From positions 607,731 through 671,730 of the forward strand of contig KN832558.1 in assembly GCA_000827205.1 (NCBI GenBank): a DNA stretch of 64,000 nucleotides. The letters are read 5' to 3'. The position numbers and the translations under genes were made by a program. A model generated the notes under the pieces. That model saw only the letters and a program-made list of their open reading frames with translations. It made no database searches and had not been told where the DNA came from. Below are positions 24,683 to 36,016 of the stretch, piece by piece. The stretch comes from Plicaturopsis crispa FD-325 SS-3. Its lineage: Eukaryota > Basidiomycota > Agaricomycetes > Amylocorticiales > Amylocorticiaceae. How positions within the stretch are numbered: the stretch's first letter is position 1; the number at the start of each line of letters is the position of its first letter.

Positions 24683-25108
24683 ATGTCCAACACCGGAGAG
24701 CCCAACAAGGCCAGCGGCCAGTACCACTCGCTCAAGGGCACAGTCGTCGAGACCGTAAGCTATCCTCGTCGTCGTGTGATGGGCGATATCGTTACTTACT
24801 GCGCGTCGTTGTAGATCGGAGACGCTACCGGCGCTACCACCTGGTCCAACTCGGGCAAGCAGGAGCACGCTGAGGGCGAGGCTGAATACAAGGCCGCGCA
24901 GGCCAAGGGCTACGTTGAGGGCACCTCCGACCGTATCGTTGGCTACAAGGACTCCGTCGTCGGTGCCGTCACGGGCGACAAGGTCCAGGAAACTTCCGGT
25001 CAGTGTTCACGTCGCTCTTCGTGTCTTTTTCAGCAGCTAACCTGTACGATTGTAGGCGATGTGCAGAAGGCGTCTGGAAAGGCGCAGCAGGAGATCAACA
25101 AGCCCTGA
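24683..25108 (+). CDS. CsbD-like / Hmp1-type small stress protein
   Basis: Predicted 102-residue hydrophilic protein of the CsbD-like family. In fungi this family includes Hmp1, described as recognising mismatched and cruciform DNA, and bacterial members are stress-induced. Exons are 24683-24754, 24815-24998 and 25056-25108, 309 nt in frame. The family pattern is clear: GQYHSLKGTVVETIGDATG at the start, the DRIVGYKDSVVGAVTGDK segment, and SGDVQKASGKAQQEINKP at the end. Such proteins are often disordered and abundant. A TATA box and pyrimidine-rich leader suggest high expression. The start is the only ATG that fits. Confidence 0.9.
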
Positions 25109-25601
25109 TTCGTGTGCTCAATTTGTACGACTACTTTAACATTGGTTTATTGAGAGGAAATACGGAATAGAAATGGTTGTATTCATCGGCACTACGAGCG
25201 CGTTAGATATCTGAGCACGACACCGTCAGCGGGTCAATATGTTCGCGGAAGAAGAGCGCGATGGGCAAATGAAAAATGTTCATGAAGATACGAGAATGAC
25301 GCGACTGCGTATCGCAGGAACCTTCAATCGCAATCGCTGATAGTCAGGAGCCGACCAAGCGGCCATCTTGCAATCGATGGTTCGTATCCCTCCCTCGGCT
25401 GTAGATTGGGCAGGTGGCAAAAAGACCAAGATATTCAGCGTAAAGTATAGGACAGCCATGAGGGTGAAAAGCATACAAGAAGAGAGAGATTGCGAGGTGT
25501 GATATAAAACATTGTAATTGCACAAGTAAACGAAAGCAAACCCGATCCTCCAAGCCCAGCCTACAACACGCGTGCGCGCTCGTGTGTGCGTCGTCGTATA
25601 A
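25109..25601. other. Convergent 3' region
   Basis: About 490 bp between the CsbD gene and the minus-strand FKBP12 gene. It probably holds both 3' untranslated regions. No other feature is seen. Confidence 0.5.
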
Positions 25602-26261
25602 TCAGTTGATCTTCAGGAGCTCCACTTCGAATTTGAGGGTGGCATTGGCCGGTATCACTGGGGGGAACCCGCGGGATCCGTATGCCTGCAATGTAACACA
25701 AGCGCACGTTAGCGCGCGGGGGCGCGATGGGACGCGCGTACGGACGCACATAATCAGGTGTCGCGGTGAGAACGGCCTTTTCGCCGAGCGACAGTTGGGG
25801 GACGCCTGATCGCATCGCATCGATGAGGATAAGCGCGCGCGCGATGGCGAGACTAGAGTGGGGGCGTGTGCTTACCCTCGTCCCAGCCCTTGATCACCTT
25901 ACCCACGCCGATCTCCGTCTCGAAGGGAATGCCTCTGCAGTGGCGGCGGTCAGTGTCAATAACGATGCACGCGACGAGACGAGCGGATGGCGATGCGCAC
26001 CGATCTCTACTGGAATCGAACTTCTTGCCGTCTTGCAGCGTCCCGACGTAGTGTATTGTGACAGTGTCTGCGCCGATGGGTGTGCGATCAGGAGTGGGCT
26101 CTCGCGATCGCCACAAATCGGCAAAAAGGAAAGTGCACGCACCACCTTTCCTCGGAAACGTCGTGCCGTCGCCCGGCGAAATCCTTTCGACAGTTACACC
26201 CTGTTCGTGTTGTGAGTGAGTGCAATGTGCAAGACGGAAAGACGGAAAGGGGACGCACCAT
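25602..26261 (-). CDS. FPR1: FK506-binding protein, FKBP12-type peptidyl-prolyl isomerase
   Basis: Predicted 108-residue cytosolic prolyl cis-trans isomerase, the binding partner of FK506 and rapamycin in fungi. Minus-strand exons are 26261-26259, 26200-26143, 26067-26001, 25934-25876, 25805-25750 and 25685-25602, 327 nt in frame. The first coding exon is only the ATG. Drug-pocket residues of human FKBP12 are all present: Tyr27, Phe37, Asp38, Val56, Ile57, Trp60, Tyr83 and Phe100. The length matches the family exactly. Five introns in 327 coding bases is dense but each splice site is consensus-like. Confidence is very high for the family and good for the start. Confidence 0.95.
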
Positions 26262-26451
26262 GATACGATGAGGGGGACGGGTACACGGCGGTATCAGGGT
26301 ATTAATGCAAGACGAGCAGCGGCAGAGCACTTATACGGGCGGAGTGCGGATCTTGATCCGATCTGGCATCATCCGACAGCCGTGGTCTGGCCAATAACCA
26401 GCGACTGCAATTCCACACCGCGGATTCACAACCTAAACTCACTTTTTTCTG

Positions 26452-27440
26452 TTATCGATTGTCGATTGGGATTGGCCCACTTTTTTCATCAGCCAGTCCC
26501 AGCCCCTCGATCGTAGCGTCAATAACACGCTCGAATTCGCGTAGATGTGATGCGGCGCTGCGGGGGAAGGAAGGGAACAACATAATTAAACACGGTGGGG
26601 GCACGAACGGGGTCATCGCAACGCGTCAGCTGAGCCGCTGCGAATGGCATCCGCTGCCCCCACCTGCGGGTGCTCCTCCGTACCGGCCCAAAGACAAAAA
26701 GGCAAAAGAAAAAATGGAATGCGGTGTGAGTCGAAAAGGTGCACATGCCTGGCTATTCCTGTCCCCGTACAGGCGCCAGACGCGAGCGCCTATTTGGCAT
26801 GTTCAATGAACACGCCTGCTAGGCTGTTCGTGTCCAGCGGCTCCGTGACCGGGGACGCAGAACGCACAGCGATCGCGGTGGACGTAAAGAGCCACGGACG
26901 AGATACGGCAGGATGCCACCGAGGTCCGGTGGGGTACGAATGAGCAACCGAGATAAAAGGTCATGGATAGCACGGAAGCGTAGGTGCGTGGCCTGGATCT
27001 CGAACTAACGTCGATTGCGTAGCCGATCAAAGGGAGCGGAGCATATCGGTCGGAGCGAGCTGCGATAGGCTGGAAATGCGTTACTTGGAGCGATGCTTTG
27101 GGGAAGGTGAGAGCCGTGCAAGGAAAGCAGAAACTCACGAGAAAAGCAGCTGCGTGTCTTGTGGCGTCTGCGAAGACCGCGTCGACATCATGCAGAATGT
27201 ACGAAGTTGGCACCCAGGGTATAAAATACCTCCGGGGCATCATCGCAGAGGAATGGAGGAGAGGAGGGCAGCCTTCCAGGTGGCTGGCGCGAGAAGGAAG
27301 CACATAGTACATAGCTCCCGCGACGCGACTCCAACACAAAATGTCGCCACCTCGGCATGTTAGCCAACTTCGGCATGGTAACGCGAAAAAAATACCTTGA
27401 CAGCGAATATCCGTGATAGCCATTTAGGCATGCATGGCTA
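26452..27440 (-). other. Possible unresolved multi-exon gene
   Basis: A protein-like stretch at about 26452-26557 reads SHLREFERVIDATIEGLGL, continues LADEKSGPIPIDNR and stops at 26452. It is preceded by a strong pyrimidine-rich acceptor (CTTCCTTCCCCCGCAG). Upstream on the same strand are further open pieces with plausible splice signals, among them one ending TEPLDTNSLAGVFIEHAK and possible start codons near 27430. I could not join them into one frame. It may be a real gene between FKBP12 and the OGFr gene, or a decayed one. Confidence 0.28.
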
Positions 27441-27833
27441 CGGCGCGTGCACAGCTGCCGTAGGCGTCAACCGAGGGGGGCGAGAGTACATGCATTTTCG
27501 CGTGAATGCGAACGGCTGTGACTTGCTTGTTGGGTCGCAAGTTTGGGGATAGGTCCCAGGAGGAAAAATGCATCTCCAAGACCATTGCAACCGGATGTGA
27601 GCGTAAGTACGCTGCTTGAGCACTGTGGTCGTCGTAGTAAAAGAAAAACAGCTTGCAATGAGATGAACGGTGGAAAAAGTTGGGGCTTCCTCTCGGTTCG
27701 GATTTCGGATGAAAGCTAGCATCCTTACATTCGCCTTCCCAGATTCATGCGCAAGGCGTTTCATTCTCTCGTGTCTACCCATCGAATCTCTTTACGCGAC
27801 ACAAAAAAGTCGAGGCCCATATCGACGCGTGCC

Positions 27834-28782
27834 ATGCCCCAGAATCTCCCGCGAGATGTGAAAGCTTTCCTCGACAATTACCCCGAGAACCAAGACGAAT
27901 CTTTCTTGTCCGCGAATTTCGAGTTCTATTCGAACAAACTACGATGCCGTCCAGATAACTGCCTGATCGAAGAGATCCACGACAAGTGCGTCTACATCTC
28001 ATATGTACAAGCATGTTAAACGCTGATTGGCCTCTGTGCTAGGTGGCTCGGGGATTATCAGAAGCTGGAGTACAAACACGGCTTCATCCAATGGCTGTAG
28101 GTCAGTCAGTACTTCCAATATGTGCATCCAACGTCTAAGCGAACCGTTGGAAAAATGCATGGAATACGCTACACATACTAGATTTCCCATTCAAGAGTTC
28201 GGCATGAACTTCGAGTCGCAGCCGCTGCAAAAGCACGAGATCGCGTCCATGAAAGCTGATAGCGCGATCATCGACCGGCTCGTGTCTTCATATACTCTCA
28301 TGCTCGACTTTTACGGTATGAGACTCGTGTCGCGCGACACAGGCCTCGTGGACCGCTCGCTTCCGCCCAGAGATTACGCTAGGCAGTACCGCAACCTCGT
28401 CCGTGCGTCTCACAAAATTACTTTGCGGCTGAAAAATGTTTTAATAGCGGTCACCCCCCGTGCAGGATCCTCGCACAACAACTTGCGCATTTCGCGGATC
28501 CTGAAATGTCTCTCGGAATTTGGGCTCGAGCATCTCAATGCGGGTTTCCTACTCCATGTTCTCGCCGAGCAGAGCGAGAATGACGAGCTAAACTCCTCGG
28601 GGATCCGCAGCAGCATGGACACTTGGTGGGCGAACTGTCTGAGGAATGCTGAAGAACGCGCATGGATCGCAGGTGTTATCGGCAAAGTGCGCACAGGAGG
28701 CGGATATGTGTTCACCAGGGAAATGTACGAAGGCGCGTTGGAGCGCAGACGTCAGTCGGGGAGTTTCCAGGAGACCGCGTAG
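27834..28782 (+). CDS. OGFr-domain protein
   Basis: Predicted 247-residue protein with the conserved N-terminal region of opioid growth factor receptor (OGFr_N family), a domain of unknown biochemical role found in many eukaryotes and in fungi. Exons are 27834-27985, 28043-28096, 28182-28402 and 28466-28782, 744 nt in frame. The hallmark is NYPENQDESFLSANFEFYS, then WLGDYQKLEYKHGFIQWLFP, IASMKADSAIIDRLVSSY and FYGMRLVSRDTGLVDR. Nearly the whole protein is this domain. An in-frame ATG at 27747 would add 29 residues, but the ATG at 27834 has a better context and fits family starts. Fungal function is unknown. Confidence 0.88.
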
Positions 28783-29277
28783 AAGGAACGACAGCGGGAG
28801 GTGCTTCATATGTACTGTGCGTGAGTTTCCGGTCTTTTGATGTGCGTCGGCCTCACTGATTGGATCTGATCCGTACGGTGCAAAGTTTAGACAATTGGAT
28901 TCCGAAGGAAGATGCATGTATGTTAAATGCTACAATTTTACAGTTGACGTGACGAAAAAAGAGTCCGGTGAAAATGAACCGAAGGAAAACGCGGCTCGGA
29001 ATAGTCCTTCGAAGCTTCATAGTCGAAACGCAAAATGCTGCCTCCTGCCAGCCCACAGCCAACCCCCGGCCTCCGTTCCAGGCTTCCCTTCCATTGCCTA
29101 ATCACTAGCCCTTTATCAGATCCACGAATCGCGTAGGGACCCGCCCGCCTCGGACCTGACACACCCGTTGAATGTAACGCAGGCCCCATTCTGCCATCGA
29201 AATTCTCGGTCAGTGCCTATCGATGACCACACCCATTCAATACGTGACAGGTGATGGTGCTCACCTGCGCCAGCAGG
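28783..29277. other. Convergent 3' region
   Basis: About 500 bp between the OGFr gene and the minus-strand GSKIP gene. No feature can be supported. Confidence 0.5.
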
Positions 29278-29666
29278 TTACGGCAGCTGCTCCAATCTCT
29301 TCACGAGCGCCTCCTGCCGCTTTGCCGCATACGCAGCGCTGGCACGCTCGAGGAGGTCCTCTACGTTTTCGAATATCTGGCTCCACCTTTTGTCGCTCGT
29401 CGACGGCGAGGCGCACACCTGCGGGCGGCACGACATTCAGCGGGTGGAGGAGGACGCGGCGAAGGGGGGCGACGGCGGCTCACCTGGTACCCCCGCGCGC
29501 TGAGCGTAATTTTGATCACGTTTCCTTCAAGGAGCGTCACGTACGCGGAGGCATCCAAGGGCGTGGACGCGGGCATCATCTGGAAGCCAGTGATGCCAAA
29601 CGCCTGCTCGCTGAGTGCTCGCTGGAGCTCGCGTGCGGGGAATGTGGGGGGATCCTCGGACGTCAT
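29278..29666 (-). CDS. GSKIP-domain protein
   Basis: Predicted 107-residue protein resembling the GSKIP domain (named after the human GSK3-beta interaction protein, also found in Clu proteins). Exons on the minus strand are 29666-29484 and 29418-29278, 324 nt in frame. The fold pattern is visible: ELQRALSEQAFGITGFQ, the strand pair AYVTLLEGNVIKITLSARGY, then a C-terminal helix region IFENVEDLLERASAAYAAKR ending in VKRLEQLP. In animals the domain docks GSK3 and PKA anchors. The fungal role is unknown. The ATG at 29666 is preferred because upstream codons of the open frame lack domain similarity. Confidence 0.75.
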
Positions 29667-31363
29667 TGTCGTGTATGTGGGGGATCTGTTCGACGCGTTA
29701 TGCCATGTAGACGGCAGGCGTCCTGCTCTTATACTTCTTGTGCTGTGGTGTGATGAGCCACTCGTTTGTTCTGCAGCCCAGCAGACCCTGAGCGCGCAAG
29801 GCATGCAGCGATCACCAGGGACTACGGACGGGTGACTTTGACAGAATCTCGCTGTTAACCAGCTTACGCCGTTAATTGTGCGGGGAGGTGTGTGGGGTCA
29901 GAATTAAGGCGTTCGCCTAGGCACTCGTCACGAAGGTGCATTTGAGAGAAGGGGGCATGATCTGGACGCATCCCGTTTGCCAGAATTTGTTAATAGGGTT
30001 TGTTTATGCCGTTTCTTGATCAGACTAACCAAGACTAACCGCTCAGGGGAACTGATTTTGAGGGTGGCCCGCCTCGAGCGAATTATCGACTGCCCTTAAC
30101 GCCGAGGCTCGCGATGTGGTCGATCGATCCCGCACGCCACCACTGTTCTTCTGTGTCAAAAACACAAGTCAAAAACCTTGCTCGATCATCCGCGGTCTGA
30201 TGTTGAAGATCATTATACCCATAAAACGCACGATATAAGTACAGGAAGGTGCGCGCCCGTAGCGTGACCCCAACTTGGCATGCATGCGCGTCCTATCGAT
30301 GTCTGAACCTATCATATTACAGAGACACAGAGAAGGACTGACAGCCTTCTGCCCATTTTTGAAAGCCCGCACGAACAGAAACGCCACATGCAGAGGGCAT
30401 GGTGGGTCTGAACTCGCGCCGTAAATGGGGCAGGGACGCATGTGCCGTCGCTGCATCACTGACGTATGTCCGAGAACTGTTATCGACGTCTTACTTCATA
30501 TTGGACCATTAAAAACTCACGAAAAGGATGCGTATATGAGACTTGGCAATCCCACCACCAAAAGGCTAATGGCAAGCGCGCCGTGACGTAAATGAGCGTG
30601 CAGCGTCCAAGCCAACAACTTGCCGCTAGCGCATATGTAACAGCCCGAGTCCAATTGAGAGGAGATGGACGGTTCCCAGACACTAGGCATTTGCCGTGAC
30701 AGGGTATGATCAAGTTGCGCACTCAGCAATTGGCTGATCGTCGAACGGTGCTACGAAATGTAGACACGGGACTGCCAGTGCGTAACCTATAGCAGGCCGC
30801 CGTGGAGCTGATGTAGGGCGAGGCGCATACGATATGGATATCGCCGATGCTGAGCGGGGTACGAGATCCCCGTTAATTGTCCTCTCTGCGGTCAGGAGCA
30901 GTGTCGGTTAAATGGGGTGCACGCTTTCGTTTACTTGTACTTGGAAACGGAGCAAAGCAGTTCATGCAACTGGTAATTGGACGCGTTGCAGACAGAACCT
31001 GTAGCACCACCCGGAGTTGATTCAGAATACCGAGATAGATAGAGTCTTTTGAGGTAGCAGGGTCGCGGCTGGAGAGAATACACGAAGAACATAGTGGTTT
31101 GGTCGAAGGAGCTCGACGCCGTCGAAGGGGACGCAATGAAGACGGAATCGGACACCGGAAGCTGCTGCCAATAGTGCCTGGCCTTTGCCCTGGACTCAAT
31201 CTCTCCATAGACCAGTATACGCTGCGCAACATATCTTCTCGTTCTGTTTCGTTTTCTGCTCTGTGCATCCCTGTCATAGGTCTATAGCTCGAACTCAGTG
31301 GAACGTACCGCGACATATCCTCTACAACCGAGTCTAGCCCCCACGCTGTCTAATTCGTTCGGC
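29667..31363. other. Divergent intergenic region
   Basis: About 1.7 kb between the GSKIP and VPS45 genes, holding both promoters. No coding region with a recognisable motif or splice structure was found. Small open frames conflict between strands. Confidence 0.5.
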
Positions 31364-33895
31364 ATGGACGTCGTTAAAGCCGTAGAGACTTACATCTCCA
31401 AGTTGGTATCCGTGCCCTCGGCCATGAAAGTGCTCCTTCTTGACACCCATACAGTAAGCAACTTGCATGTTTTTTCGTGAAGAAGTGGTGTAACTCATCT
31501 AGAGCGTGCTCTGATTTAATAGACCCCCATCGTTTCCCTCGCGTCAACACAGTCCACCCTTCTCTCACACCAGGTCTACCTGACAGATCGAATAGACAAC
31601 AAGAAACGCGACCGTATGCCACATATGAAATGCGTATGTTTCCTCAGAAACAGTGAAGACAGCCTCGAAGCGCTCGAAGCTGAATTGCGTGAGCCGAAAT
31701 ATGGAGAGTATTACCTGTGTTAGTGGGTGAATCTTTGGGGTAGCTCTCATCATCACTGAATGCACCACTGAACTGTGGAATATGACAGACTTCAGCAATA
31801 TTCTCAGCAAGACCGCAATTGAGCGTCTAGCCGATGTCGATGAATACGAGGTGGTTCGGGAAGTCCAGGTACACATACTTTCCACTCTATATCGTAGGTA
31901 TGGTCTGATCTATATCTCAAGGAATATTTTGCAGATTATGCACCGCTCTTGCCGTCGTTGTTCTCGCTCAACCATACGCCGTCAACCGCAAATCCTCTCT
32001 ATGGCTCATCGCCAAACGCTTGGGATCCGAAAGCGCTCGAACGCTCGGTTCAAGGCATTACCGCAGTACTGCTAAGCTTGAAAAAGAAACCTGTCATCCG
32101 TTATGAGAAGATGAGTGGTATGGCCAAGAAATTAGCCGTGGAAATTCAAGTACGTGTTGCCAGCAATCAGAGTTCCTAATATTGCTCAAGGCGTGTCTGC
32201 GTAGCACCGCGTCCAATCCGAATCCTCGCTGTTCGACTTCCGTCTCACCCAAGTTCCCCCATTGCTGCTTATCCTCGATCGACGGAATGATCCGGTCACA
32301 CCCCTGCTCTCCCAGTGGACGTACCAGGCTATGGTGCATGAACTTCTCGGCATTCAAAACGGTCGCGTTGACTTGAGTCTCGTGCCCGATATTCGGCCAG
32401 AACTTTCTGTACGTGCCGTGCCGATGTCTCTACTCCCCCTCATTCTTCTAACCCTTTCATTGTTAGGAAATCACATTAACGACCAGCACCGACCCTTTTT
32501 TCCAAGCGCACTACCTCGCGACCTTTGGCGACCTCGGCGGATCGCTTAAAAATTATGTGCAATCGTACCAGTCTCGATCGTTGGCGCAGGGTCCCTCTAC
32601 GATCAATTCTATCGGTGACATGAAGCGCTTCGTCGAGGAATACCCCGAGTTCAGGAAGCTAGGAGGAAACGTGAGCAAACACGTCGCCCTTGTGGGCGAG
32701 TTGAGTCGGCTCGTTGGCCGGGATAAATTACTGGAAGTTGGTGAGGTTGAGCAAGGGTTGGCAACGAGCTCTGGCGCGGACTTCAGGGTCGGTCTTTTGC
32801 TACCGGAACCGTTTATTGTGTGCTAACGAATAACTGTATTGCCTCACAGAGTGTTCAGTCTGTTGTCGCTGATCCCGGCGTTCCGGCATGGAACAAACTA
32901 CGCTTGGTTACCTTGTACGCGCTCCGCTACCAGAAAACACAAACATCAAATATCGCATCCCTGATCAATATGTTATTGGCCAACGGAGTTCCGCGCGAGG
33001 ACGCACGCGTAAGTGGTGTGCAATGACTGTGCTCCAAACCATTCTCTAACTTGTCTTGGGCTCACAGCTAGTCTACGTGTTCCTGAACATTGCAGGATCT
33101 GATCAACGGCAGGACGACCTTTTTTCAACCGAGTCACTCTTAGCCAAGGGTCGGTCAGCGCTGAAGGGCTTGAAGGTACGTGTTTGCACCTGCAAGCAAA
33201 CCCAGACTAGCTCTAAATACTGGCTATGCAGGGCGTGGAGAATGTATACACACAACATCGTCCACATTTGTCTGAAACTTTAGAGAACCTGCTCAAGGGC
33301 AGACTCCGGGAGACCAGCTATCCTTTCCTCGAGGGTGCGGGGCCTAATGCAGGCTTACAACGGTCCGTTCACGTTTTGAGTAAAGAGAAAGGTAGCTGAC
33401 ACCGTCGTTGTCCTAGCCCGCAGGACGTCATCGTATTCATGATAGGAGGGACTACATATGAGGAGGCTAGGGCAGTTACGATGTTCAACCAAGATCCTGC
33501 GGCGGCTTCCAATGGCGGGATCCCGTCAGCGACCGGGACACGAGTATTACTGGGCGGAACTTGCGTACACAATTCTTCCAGGTAAGCTCACATTTGGGGC
33601 TGTTACAAAATCTATTGATCACATTTTGTTCATTAGCTTTTTGGAAATGGTACGGTCAGCTGCGCCATCATTTCCTGCATCGGTCTACGACCCGCCTCCC
33701 GAATCAGCGTCTACCGCACCCGCGCTTAATCTCAACCTCGGAGGAGTGAACGTGAGTTTGGGTGGCCCAGCAGGTACAGGCGTATACAGGACGAGCGGGG
33801 AAGCTACTGGCATCCAGGCAGAGGGCATTCGTGACGGCGTCAGGACTTTGTTTGGGAAAGTCAAGCAGGGTGTGGACCGTATTGGTCTGCAGTGA
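31364..33895 (+). CDS. VPS45: Vps45, Sec1/Munc18-family protein
   Basis: Predicted 646-residue SM protein that binds syntaxins and guides SNARE assembly at the trans-Golgi network and endosome. Eleven exons: 31364-31453, 31523-31718, 31789-31868, 31922-32149, 32205-32408, 32467-32787, 32850-33008, 33068-33175, 33232-33362, 33417-33581 and 33637-33895, 1941 nt in frame. Family motifs are [10 protein letters not shown] near the start, [20 protein letters not shown], and late [17 protein letters not shown] with [19 protein letters not shown]. The domain runs essentially full length, with a short extra C-terminal tail rich in Gly and Asn. Several introns use GTNNGT variants (GTTAGT, GTCGGT), all supported by homology across the junction. 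ERV46 follows on the same strand. Confidence 0.94.
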
Positions 33896-34224
33896 TCGGC
33901 ATCCTGGACACTTCTTTTATTTATCCTCCCAATATCCTCCCCGTGGACCCCTCTTGGAAGTATACCTTATTTTTGCGTTTGCCAGCTACGAGCGTCCGGT
34001 TGAACTCAGGATAAAATTCGGTGCATAAGAAATTCAGCGACTCTGACACGTCAGCGCGTCAGTACACTGCGGCCGGCTTTGCGGGGCGGGTGGCTTCAGA
34101 CAAATTCAAGACTCAGTTTCCCCAACGCTCTCTTTCTTCCTCATTGCTTTCTTTCTTTGCTGTCTCCTTTCTTTGGTTCCCATTCGCCTAGGCGCTTTGC
34201 ACGCGGGCTTGGTTTAATAACGAC
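33896..34224. other. Spacer between VPS45 and ERV46
   Basis: 329 bp between two genes on the same strand. It contains CTTTCTTT-type pyrimidine tracts shortly before the ERV46 start. This must hold both the VPS45 terminator and the ERV46 promoter. Confidence 0.5.
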
Positions 34225-35871
34225 ATGGCGAAGGGCTTATTCGGTGGGCTGAAGGGCATCGATGCCTTCGGCAAGGTGCGTATACCGTTCAAGTTCACTG
34301 TCGCACCCAACGGCAGTTAACGATCTCGGAGACCTCATATACTGAGACCTATGTGCGTCCACTATAGACTATGGAAGATGTAAAGGTCAAGACGCGCACT
34401 GGCGCATTCTGTGAGTCTCCATTCGCGATACCCTGCCAGCTCATCCTGCTTAATTACGGCTAGTGACCATTCTATCCGCCGCCATTATTCTGGCGTTCAC
34501 GACGATGGAGTTCTTTGACTACCGACGAGTAGGAATCGATACCTCCATTGTGGTCGACAAAAGCCGGGGGGAGAAGCTCACGTTCCGGATGAACGTCACA
34601 TTCCCAAGGGTACCCTGTTACCGTGAGTACTGCTTTCATCGGCGTTTGCAAATCCTTCACAATATTGTGTTTATCCAGTCGTAAGCATCGATGTCATGGA
34701 CATCAGTGGAGACACGCAGCGCGATATATCGCATAGCGTTATAAAGACACGCCTGGATGCGAAAGGCGACCCCGTCCCGAATTCCCACAGCACCGACCTG
34801 AAAAACGAAGTCGACAAGATGAATGAGCAGAAGGATGGCGGCTACTGCGGATCTTGCTACGGTGGAATGGAGCCTGAAGGCGGTTGCTGTAATACCTGCG
34901 AGTCGGTGCGCCAGGCATATGTCAACAAGGGCTGGAGTTTTGGAAACCCGGACGCCATTGAGCAGGTGCGTGGTCTACATGGATATGCTGCGGCAGCTAT
35001 TTACTTTGGACGCGACAGTGCGCGAACGAGGGCTGGTCGGAAAAGCTGAAGGAGCAGTCGAACGAGGGCTGCAACATCGCCGGACGCATACGCGTCAACA
35101 AAGTGATCGGGAACATACATCTCTCCCCTGGACGGTCGTTCCAGAGTTCGGCGCAGAACATCTACGAGCTTGTGCCGTATCTGCGCGACGACGGAAACCG
35201 CCATGACTTCAGCCACCGAATCCACCAGCTCGCGTTCGAGGGTGACGATGAGTACGACATCTACAAGGCGAAAACCTCGAAGGAGATGCGTCAACGGCTA
35301 GGCATCGCTGAGAATCCGCTGGACGGAACCTACGCGAGGACGAACAAGGCACAGTACATGTTCCAGTATTTCCTAAAGGTCGTCTCGACACAATTCAGGA
35401 CACTCGACGGCAAAGTTGTGAGTATCGCCTCTTTCCCCTACTTTTCCAGCGGCTAAGTCTCTCGACCAGATCAACACGCATCAGTACAGCGCAACTCATT
35501 TCGAGCGCGACCTGCAGAGAGGCATGCAGGACCAATCCGTACAAGGTTTACAGGTGCAGCACGGCATCAGCGGGCTGCCCGGCGCGTTCTTCAACTTCGA
35601 GATCTCCCCCATCCTTGTCGTACACTCGGAAACGCGACAATCGTTCGCGCACTTCATGACCTCGTAAGTGATCCATGATGTCGTGTCGTCTCTACGTCGG
35701 CTGACGTCGCTCGCGCACAGGACATGCGCCATCGTCGGTGGTGTGTTGACGATTGCATCGCTTCTGGACAGTGTGCTCTTTGCGACGGGCCGGAAGCTCA
35801 AGAAGGGGAGTGGCCACCCGAGCCCAAGCCCTGGTGTCAATGGATACGGCGGTAGCGGAAAACTAATGTAA
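34225..35871 (+). CDS. ERV46: Erv46 / ERGIC3-type COPII vesicle protein
   Basis: Predicted 427-residue membrane protein that cycles between ER and Golgi with Erv41 as a cargo retrieval receptor. Exons are 34225-34275, 34368-34410, 34464-34622, 34679-34965, 35019-35417, 35470-35663 and 35721-35871, 1284 nt in frame. Features in order: a cytosolic N terminus (FGGLKGIDAFGKTMEDVK), a first membrane segment (FLTILSAAIILAFTTMEFF), a luminal domain with the cysteine cluster CGSCYGG, GGCCNTC and the GCNIAGRIRVNKVIGNIH block, and a second membrane segment near AIVGGVLTIASLLDSVLF. The length is normal for the family. The start is the first ATG. Confidence 0.94.
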
Positions 35872-36016
35872 CCATCATGTCGAATGTTCGTATGCGGTAT
35901 TTATTCGCAGTGGGGGGCCAACAGGATAGTACACGTGAAGCTCAAACAACATAAAGATAGTGGGGCAAAAGTACAGTGCAATGACGAAAGGGTGTCCCGG
36001 GACAATGCGCAGTCCC

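Noticed and set aside
26803-27423. 206-codon minus-strand frame
   Set aside because: Part of it looks like fragments of spliced exons in other frames. As a single protein it shows no motif.
29251-29835. 194-codon plus-strand frame
   Set aside because: It is antisense to the GSKIP-domain gene, which has a clear two-exon model.
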